Assembly (NCBI RefSeq): GCF_905475465.1
Contig: NC_062235.1
Location: forward strand, 6,458,001 to 6,522,000
Origin: Pieris napi
Lineage: Eukaryota > Arthropoda > Insecta > Lepidoptera > Pieridae
Length of the DNA stretch: 64,000 nucleotides
Direction: 5' to 3'
In this document: in pieces, positions 55,609 through 64,000 of the stretch
How positions within the stretch are numbered: position 1 is the first letter of the stretch
How the letters are laid out: every line of letters begins with the position of its first letter
The notes under the pieces: generated by a model
What the model saw: the letters and a program-made list of their open reading frames with translations, nothing else
Told to the model about the DNA's origin: nothing
The model's database searches: none
Position numbers and translations under genes: made by a program

Positions 55609-57519
55609 GATCTTTCTCGACTAGATCACGGCAGTGGTGCCACACTGATGCATATTAAATACGTATCTTGCAGTAAGTTCGTAATAAGGTTGTAATAGTT
55701 AAGCGGGAATAGAGAAGCACGATTAAATGATTGGGAGGATTTACTAAAGCTTACGTTACCTAGAGTGTGTCAGCCGCAACTAAGCGTTCTTCGATGTTAG
55801 AGATTTGTCTGGCAATGTTCTGGCGTGTAACATTGCTTTCGAATAAAATCGAATAGAGTTTTTATTGCATCACTGTATCAAATAGGATGCAATGCGCGAT
55901 GGATATATATAAGAGTAGCTGGTGTAATTTTACTATTATGTCAATTGCTGTGACATTATATAGTATCAGTAAAACTCTCTAACAAAACCAGGCAATAGCT
56001 GAAATTAATACAAATGATTAATAAAATTTTATTTTATATAAAAGTTGAAAATTCGGTGTTCTTAGAAACTCTGGAGTTGATTTATAAATTCCATCGCCGG
56101 AAAACAGCACAAAACATTTGTTCCTTTATCGAGAAAAGGTTAAGTGTGTATATTATTATATCAAGCAGTGTTTCGAAGAAATACGCAAGTTTGAGTATCG
56201 CCAATATAATTAAAACATTTTGGGGTAAAATAAGGCACAGAAGGCACTTTTATTGAATCCGCAGACTAATAAATAAGAACCTCCCCTAACAATTGTTAAG
56301 TGTAATGACTAGATTTGTTCCACGCAAGGTTCTTAAATATAATAAATGGCATTAACTCAATGCGATTTTCGTCTTAATCCGAATAAAACCTTCATGTAAT
56401 CCAGTCTTAGTCATTGACTGAGATAAGTTGATAAATATTAAATGAATTTTTGCTAAGCTGTGGAGGTCGTGGACACATAATCCCCTTATCTTAATATTAT
56501 TAACTATCTGATATGCTTTTGATAAAAGGTTATGTCTTTAAAGTGATAAAGTTATACTTTATAAATCTTAATCAAAATTGACTTATCTTCTTTTGATAGT
56601 TTATTTAGTTTGGCGTATCCAAAGTCCTTTATTTTATATTAAAATTACACGAAATTGGTTTAGTGATTTAAGACGGTGATAATTCGTATTTATTAAAATA
56701 TACTGGGATGATGAAGCTATATTGATTTGATAATAGTCACTTAAAAAAATTATAATCTAAACATGATATTTAAACTAAAATCAAGCCGAAAACTGAGTTT
56801 CTTTATCCTATTACGACTTATAAATAAATAAAATGCATTCATTTGTTTTTTAATTCAGTGTCAGAGTTTTTATATTGCAATTTTTGTTTCTATAATAGAG
56901 AAGGAAAAAAAAACTATCGTTCATTTGTTTATTGTTTTCTTTACTCAGACAATTTGCCAGTGTTGGTGAGTCTATAATAAAATTACGAGTTCTGTAATAG
57001 CCGAAAAGTGAAAAGTTCTGGTAGAGCAACCGCAATCTAACAAATTAGGAAAGTTGGTACGATTCGGCACACATCCGGTCCGGTTGTCCGGTTACAAATT
57101 TGATATGGATTCCAGTTATTAACTTCTATTTGAAAGATATTCTGCCGTTAAATGGACATAAAAGTACATTGAAACATATTTTTGTAAGACATATTTGCCA
57201 ACGAATTTTATTTAAAATGTTTTTCGGCGTGTAAATTATTATTTTTTGTTTATTTTCAATTCTATGTATCTCGTAACACTGCTGTTAAATGAATTTATAC
57301 AATTTCTTCTGTTTTCATTAAATGTAATTAATATGTCTAAAGTTATTATAAGCAACATAACAGCAAAGTAAACAGCATATTATTTTGTAAGTACTATTCA
57401 CGGACCTACTCCGTTCTGTTGTAACGTAGATTTAAGATTTACAGACCTGTTATATCTAATACCTGAGATCAGCAAAAAACTCCGTTAGATCTGATTTTAC
57501 CGTCGTATTAAATTTATAG
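55609..57519. other. No recognised gene
   Basis: Nothing supported; 80-codon ORF at 56014-56256 has no recognisable domain. Confidence 0.55.
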
Positions 57520-57600
57520 AACATCAAACAGGCAGGTGGCTCGTCTGAAGTGGAGAAATAGTAGACACTTATAATGCCAGAATGTAAGGGATTCGCCATC
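57520..57600 (-). mobile_element. Small LINE 3'-end scrap
   Basis: 'caaacaggcaggtggctcgt' and 'gacacttataatgccagaat' are degenerate forms of the 3'-terminal words seen on the plus strand at 31960-32050, here on the minus strand. Very short and diverged. Confidence 0.45.
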
Positions 57601-60600
57601 TATTCAAGATTTTTTTTTAAATCTTTGTTTAGATTATTCATATTTATCATAACAAAGATTCATATTGTCTCTGCGTCTCACTGCCTACCTCTCATCATCT
57701 CACATTATAAATGTACAATATTAAACAAATGTTGATTTAGTTAACATGTAAATGAAGTTAATGTAAATAAGAAAATGTCTTAATGACTTGACAAAGTCGT
57801 CTCTGAACTGACATAACATTCATTAATTTACTGCCGTCATTAAATGAAACTGGTAACATTAAATATTGATCACATAAGTTTATTATCTGTTCTGAGCTTA
57901 AAGGCACTTAAATATGTTTTTCTTGAGTTAATACTGTATACACGCAATTTAGTTTTTGTTTTAGTATTTTGTTACAAAATTAATAGACATAGACATAACA
58001 TTTATTACATACAAAAAATAACAATACTCAAAGAAAAAATAAAATAAGACATATCAAAAACCATAAAAATTAAAATTAAAAATTCCCTTTTGCCATTCGG
58101 TTCACTTCAAGTGTGAAATGTGTGTGGTTGTAATTGGCCCTGGCTCAGCATTATGTTGAGGAGCAAAAAGTTCCACAGCGCTGGTCATTCTGCCAGAGAC
58201 CATAGCAGCTAGTTTGCGCCTCAGTAGCAAAGAAAAAAAATATAATACTAATAATACTAAGTAGAAAATAATCATAATATTAAAGTTAGCAGTGTCAGTA
58301 ATGAAAATTGTGTGTAAGGGTGTACAGTAAATAAAATAAAATTAAAAGTTAAAAATAAGAATAATTGTTAATAAGTAAATATTTTTTGTTTTTGTATTTT
58401 TGGGTGGATAAAAACTAAATTTCAAAAACTTAATTCGATTAAAGACATTCATTACAAAATAAGCCTATAAGCCAATTCGAGTTAGTTATATTTGTTGAAA
58501 GGAATTTATTAAAAAAGTACTCTTCAATCTCTTTTCATCACAGTATATACCCAATTGTACTGAAAAAGACGATTGTAATTGGATTGGAATAAATACATTT
58601 TTGTATGTATAAAATGTTAAGTAATTTTTCTTTATTTAGAACCTATTTAATATGCACATAATTAAATGAAAGGTAAATTATCCTACTAAATTAAAGTATA
58701 AACTTAAAAAATTAAATTTCTCTATTCGAAATTCTAAAACGTAAAATAGCTAGTTATTATTTTGTCTAATTACTAAAGTATCAATGAATTCTCGTTACTA
58801 GCATTTAATTGCCTATTCAAATTTTATTTAGGTGTATAAAATATATAGTATATAGTCTGTTAATGATTGTTTCCACTTCAGTTGGACTCGAACAAATAGC
58901 TTCTCACATAGCTAGTGCTGTAGAACCTAACTATTAGATCAAATACATATGTAAATCAACGACCAAAGATGGTAATTGCGCCTTAGCTATTGCCTCATGT
59001 GTAGTATGCGTAGGCTACCCTTGTGTAATGTCTATTTGCAAGTTTTGATTTTTTTGGGATAGATTTAGGTAGACTTATAACTTGACTATATGTTTCATAT
59101 TTTATATTGACATACTTTGGAGTCTACTCTCATATTATGATACTAGTGAAGCCAAAGTGAATTCGTAGTATAAAAAAGATTAATTATAGAAAACGTTAAA
59201 TAAATATATTTAATTCTTGTATTTTTATACATTTGGTAAAATGTATATAATGGGATCCAAATGAACAAATGATTTGTATCTCTGGTAAAAATGTTGATTA
59301 ATTTAAAATTATGAGCTCCAGCATTGAAGAGCATAACTTGACTTTTAATAATCGGACATTTTTAGGATGGTAGTAAGTCCTGAATTAGTTTAATACTGGG
59401 GAACCTAGCCTGCGAATTATTAAAAAAAACAGGTGATGAAATGTGATACCTTCACGCAATTATATGATTTATAGGCTGTCACATTCATAAAAGTATATTT
59501 AAGTTAATAATGTTAATTAATACACACATTAAAAAAACTTTAAGCAATGTAAACGTGACTTATAGTGATTATTTATATTTCTCATCTCGACGCGACTACG
59601 ATTGTTAATTATGAAAGAATATAATAAATTCGCCTTTATTAAATAACATTAATTTTTAAAACCAACAACCGGTCTTTGTCAGTTGTAAAGCGAAAATAGA
59701 CGAGGTAGTTTGTCTCCAAAGCCGTAACCAACTCGAGTTAAATGCTTTAATTTACTCCCTGGCGAACTTAGTTACCACAGCTACTACTAATGTAACTAAA
59801 TTAAAAGCTCTACTATGTAAACAAATTCAAATCTATTTTGTATACAGACGTTCGATTGGTTCGATTTATATTTGCTCTTGTAGACCGAAGCTTCTCATGT
59901 AAGTAAATAGTCATTGAAATAAAATTTTTTTGTCGGATATATATTACGTTAAATCCATTGTTCAAGTCAATATTTCGAGTCTTTACCCTAGTTGTGGTCA
60001 AAGATTCTTACTCGTGTTAGTGAGAAGAAACTTCTTTGTATAATTTCATGGTTTTAACTTGAAAAGTTTGGTTTCCATACATGTACCTATCTTTATTGGG
60101 TGAATTTCGTAATTTACCTATTTTTATCACACAACGCATCAAATAGACTTTGCGTTGAATTTATTCAGATTTTAAGCATTCCGTGTCCTTTTTTCTTAGT
60201 CCACGTATGAAGCAATAATAAAGATAATAACAAAAAAAATTGCAAGAATATAGTATAAAAGTATTATGGTGCTACGTCTAAATTTCGCATAGTTAGAGTG
60301 CAAATTTGTGTTAAAAATAGAATTTTACAAACAAGTTACACTTTACATTATGTATCATATCATTATAGTCGTCTTATATTATTTTATCGTTACATAATCA
60401 CATTATTAATATATATTATTTATTACATTATCAAATTAATATTAATAATAATAAAGTATATAGATCAGCCCTCCTATTGGCTTCATGAATAACGTATCCA
60501 AACTGAATTAGTAATCCACCAAATATGTGTGAGTGGTTAACACAAATCTTTTTAAATATTAGTATCAGTTTGTTTGGGCTCCGACGCAAACAAGTTTCAT

Positions 60601-61187
60601 GATTTTATGTATGTTGGGAATCATAAGGTATATTTCAACGAGGTGAAATTTTTATCAAACCACTAGCTGTAGCTAACATTGCTAATATTGTGGTAAGTAT
60701 ATTTAATATTTATGTTATATATAACCTTTAAATATGTAGGCAATATGTGCTTCATTTGTTTAACACATCTTTAAAAATACTAGTATAAAATCATCACGAA
60801 ACGTAAACAAGCAATCTTTTCTAGCGTAGTTTATGAGGAAAATTAAATTCGGAATTTGAACAATTAGTCAATCTTTTTCGAATTTTTCGGACTCGCACAC
60901 CTGAGACTGAAACTCGCAGCCATTGGTTACAAAACGAACTGGACCATTGCCATTTAAAAATAAAGATACCTCGCACCTAGCAAATATCTATACTATTTGT
61001 CTGTAATATTTTAAATATCGATATCTTCGTAATGGTACTAATGTGAATCAAAATTATTAATATGAAACGCACGTACATCTCACCAGAGTGATAAAACATA
61101 TACCTTCCTTCGTGAAGGATTTTAATAACAGTGTTAAAAGAACGGAAACGAATCGAACCCGACAATGTCGGGAGCCCAACCTTCTTA
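57601..61187. other. No recognised gene
   Basis: A/T-rich throughout. A block at about 58085-58215 ('ggccctggctcagcattatg') is G+C-richer and may be an old repeat. 'tgggactcgaacaaatag'-like sequence near 58880 is tRNA-like only by chance resemblance. No ORF has a known domain. Confidence 0.5.
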
Positions 61188-61642
61188 GGGCGCGACCAAA
61201 TATAGCGCGGCTGTTTGTACAAGTGCCGCGCGCTCTATTGTGTGCAGGTGCATTCGCATTAGGGATGATCGATATTAGAAAAACATCGATATTGACATCA
61301 ATATCATAAGAAGAACCTTTTGATATATTTCTTTGTTAATAAAGAGTAGTGAGGAAGTGTGAGAGAGAAAGAGTGAGCGAGACTACAAAGAAAGAACGAA
61401 GTGAACGACCGAATTAAATTTTTTCGTAACTTGCATTGGTCGTGCCGAGTCCGTGAGCTAACATTGATGTTCGATTCCGTTAACATCGATGTTACAATAT
61501 TTTTCGTAGAGCAACATCGATGTTTTTGTTTCAACATCGGTGCTCATCAAACATTGATGATCATCGAGCATCCCTAATTCGCATTGAGCATTCATTGTTG
61601 TGTCCTACGAATGCCGCATGTCGCACCTGTTTGGTCACGCCC
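61188..61642. mobile_element. MITE with TTA duplication, split by a hAT MITE
   Basis: Ends GGGCGCGACCAAA (61188-61200) and, inverted, GGGCGTGACCAAA (61630-61642) are flanked by TTA (61185-61187 and 61643-61645), a PIF/Harbinger-like 3-bp duplication. Removing the nested hAT element leaves about 130 bp of G+C-rich sequence with no ORF. Confidence 0.8.
61252..61584. mobile_element. hAT MITE nested in the TTA-type MITE
   Basis: The element (61260-61576, 317 bp) has ends TAGGGATG and CATCCCTA and a perfect 8-bp duplication ATTCGCAT (61252-61259 and 61577-61584). The interior is rich in ATCGATGTT-type words, several of them palindromic around ATCGAT. No coding sequence. Confidence 0.9.
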
Positions 61643-62164
61643 TTACAGCGCTTTAAGTATGAAAAAAATGTATCTATACAAGCGGCCTAAGTCTTAAAAA
61701 TCCCTTACCGTCTTCAATTCTCCGAAACCTTTAATTTGCTTTAACTTTGTAATTAATTTTAATTAAGTCTGCACGTGACGGATTAAAGAGTCAAGTGGAA
61801 TTGCGAAGTTTAGAGGAAAAATTATTACCTTCACTTTCCGACAAAAGTTTTATGATTTCACGAATAAACTTTGTAGATTTGTCCTTTTACATCTTTTTAC
61901 GTCATTCCAAGGAGGCTTCCCTATTGGAAGGAATATGTATTAAAACATATTCTGATTCTTATTTAAAAATGACAAACAATATTGCCCTTTGTCTACAGTC
62001 TACACACATTTAATACATAGATTTCATAACTCGAAATGTTATTTAAACGATAAAAATTATCAGCATATTCGTATTATGTCACGTATAATATTAACATCAA
62101 CGCAGTCACAGGTTTTGTTTGAAACGTCCGATTGTAATACCAATTCTCTTTGATTTTATTTCCT

Positions 62165-62460
62165 TTAGGGTAGGTTCTAGGGCCGTGGGTTAGTCAAGGA
62201 TTTAAGTTCACGCCAGGTAGGTAGTATCGGTTAGGGTAGAAGGACTCCTTTCTCCGCAATTAGACTCGTGGTTGGTCCGTTGTGCGTAGGTAGTATCGGT
62301 AACTCCAGCCCTGCGATTCTGTAACTCACTTGTCGAACTCACACAGCGGTTTTCGCAACGGCGGTCGCTCTCAAATCAGTCGTGAAGCAGTCATTTTATG
62401 ATTTGGCATTCTGACTGGGACTTTCTCGCTCAACGTGTAAGTATCGCAGCGTGGAATGGA
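62165..62460. other. G+C-rich island, unassigned
   Basis: Clearly G+C-richer than both flanks. 'gtaggtagtatcggt' occurs twice (about 62219 and 62288). Other words ('gtcgaactcacacagcggtt', 'cgcaacggcggtcgctctca') look like an element body rather than a gene; no long ORF. It could be an old LTR, a MITE or a promoter/exon. Confidence 0.4.
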
Positions 62461-63837
62461 ATTACTAACGGGAGAGGACCACTATTTTTACATATTAAAC
62501 TGTTGTTTTTCGATATTTTTGCTTAGGTTCGCGACCGCAATCCTAAAAACAAAAAGAATAACTAAAAAAAACAAGCTTTATCTGTGTCCCACTATGTTGT
62601 TCTGATGCGTTATTTCTTATGGAGAACCAGCTCAATAGCTAAAAAAAATGGTTGGAATATCAAAACTTTTTGGTATGAATCACTATTTTGGTCAGTATTA
62701 CTACGTCCAATAAGTAGTTGTCAAAAAATATTAATGAGTGAGCATTTTAGTTACGAGATTTCGAAAATCGTCTTTCATAAATAAAGCACGACCAGGTGTA
62801 TCAGTTCCTTTTAGGCTTTGGTTCAAACAACCTTGCTAAAATAGCAACATGCAAATAATAATAGTAAAATTACCGGTTTTTATTTAATTACTACAGCTAA
62901 TATAATAATTAAAAAATTAAATAATTTTAATAATGAGATCATAAATTAAATCTAACCAAAATGACTTAATCCTCCGAGACGAAGAGCGTAATTTTAAAAT
63001 TTTCATACATAATTTATTACCCCTCTTACATTTTGTGCTTACACTCGTTATGGCAAGAAGACATTAGTGTTTTGTACATATTTTGAGTTTGTTTCGTTAA
63101 ATAAAACCCCCCCATATATATACGTATGTGTATGTTATGGTTATGTTTAATTTGATCAATACGTATAGTATAATCTATTTTATTTTTAACATTTCGTTGC
63201 ACAAACATAATACAATTGACATAATGGATGAAAGGGAGGGCAACTGGTGGTTTAATCGCTTTCGAGCTATCGTTTCCAGGAATAAAATTTTAATTAGATA
63301 AGATAAAATAGAAACAACAAAACTAAACTAAAAAAAGGACACATGAAAAAGAAAAATAATCCAAATCTTACTCGGTTTTTGCCAATTCTTTTTTTTCACA
63401 CCTTATAAATTACCTCAGATTAATATAAATTAAGATAAGTTGGTTTTTGGAATGATGCTTCATATAAATCACATTTCAATTATAAGATCATAGTTTAGAT
63501 GAACGCATTACACAAACTGAACTATGAAGACACTTCTATCAACACGAGTAAACACAAATTTATACAGTATCGATATTTACATGCTCTATGGGTAATAACC
63601 GAAGATATGATCTAAGATTTGCTTGAATAAACTTTGTATCTAGTTCGATATTGGAAGCTTAAGTACATGTAAGATTCTTAGTCAAACGAATGAAAATTGG
63701 TTTTCGATTTGTCAATTTTGAAAATCTATAGCTATTTAGGAGTATTTAAAGTAGTAAACATTATAAAATATATTGGGACGGTAATAATAATATTACCTTT
63801 ATCCTCAATGCGTTCATAAACCTATGTACTTACAGCT
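62461..63837. other. No recognised gene
   Basis: Nothing supported. Confidence 0.6.
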
Positions 63838-64000
63838 GTTTGTTCAGCTAGGACATCACGGCCTGTCAAGCCAAAAAAGTGCAGGCCGTTTCTCAAGACA
63901 TACCGCACTTAACAATTTCATACGTTGGTCCCTTGCCACTGTCAACGTGCCAAGCTACTTGAGCCGACTGGTATTGCAAGAGACGATGGCAACCTGTTCA
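63838..64000 (+). pseudogene. LINE-like coding relic cut by the window edge
   Basis: Reads HHGLSSQKSAGRFSRHTALN, then FIRWSLATVNVPS; after a one-base frame change near 63957 it goes on as LEPTGIARDDGN. The pattern 'GLSC..SAGR..RH..LN..(I)RR(A/S)L......LEP.GL.R.DGKRPDG' is one I associate with the region downstream of RT in invertebrate retroelement-derived ORFs. The frameshift shows it is dead. It continues beyond the window. Confidence 0.55.

Overview
The window is strongly A+T-rich eukaryotic DNA. It most likely comes from a moth or butterfly: it carries Helitrons whose ends match the lepidopteran type (TC start, short 3' hairpin, CTAG end, insertion between A and T), tRNA-headed SINEs of two kinds, mariner copies of two kinds, several LINE tails and a BEL/Pao retrotransposon. 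No complete host protein gene is recognisable. The content is an intergenic or intronic landscape built by transposons.

Layout. 0-1.3 kb: a possible gene start on the minus strand (first exon 824-964 with a good splice donor) facing a 45-codon plus-strand ORF at 1156, with a G+C-richer, promoter-like stretch between them. 3.6-5.7 kb: two minus-strand non-autonomous Helitrons around a 69-bp direct repeat that looks like a Penelope-type terminus. 6.8-8.7 kb: a SINE and a 611-bp MITE with 36-bp terminal inverted repeats and TAA target duplications. 10.6-12.2 kb: a Helitron whose extreme 5' end was split by a mariner element carrying a dead DD34D transposase. 14-25 kb: dispersed repeats, a GT microsatellite, a second mariner relic, an RTE LINE tail and other LINE fragments, and more SINEs. 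32.2-33.0 kb: a TIR element carrying a MADF-domain ORF but no transposase. 34.9-35.2 kb: a foldback element with 112-bp arms.

37.6-43.3 kb holds the dominant feature, a 5.6-kb BEL/Pao LTR retrotransposon with identical 207-bp LTRs, a 5-bp target duplication and a tRNA-Tyr-type primer binding site. Its gag, protease, RNase H and integrase read through, but its reverse transcriptase has lost an internal block and is frameshifted at the catalytic motif. It therefore looks like a recently inserted copy that could only have been mobilised in trans.

43.9-64 kb: a truncated SINE, a LINE 5'-like block, another TIR element, two Helitrons in head-to-head orientation flanking a dead LINE RT fragment, a diverged SINE-like pair, a hAT MITE with a perfect 8-bp duplication, and a nested pair in which a hAT MITE (8-bp duplication) sits inside a TTA-duplicating MITE. 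The right edge cuts through another LINE-like coding relic.

The genes do not form a pathway. What links them is the insertion history: several nested insertions give relative ages directly from the sequence.
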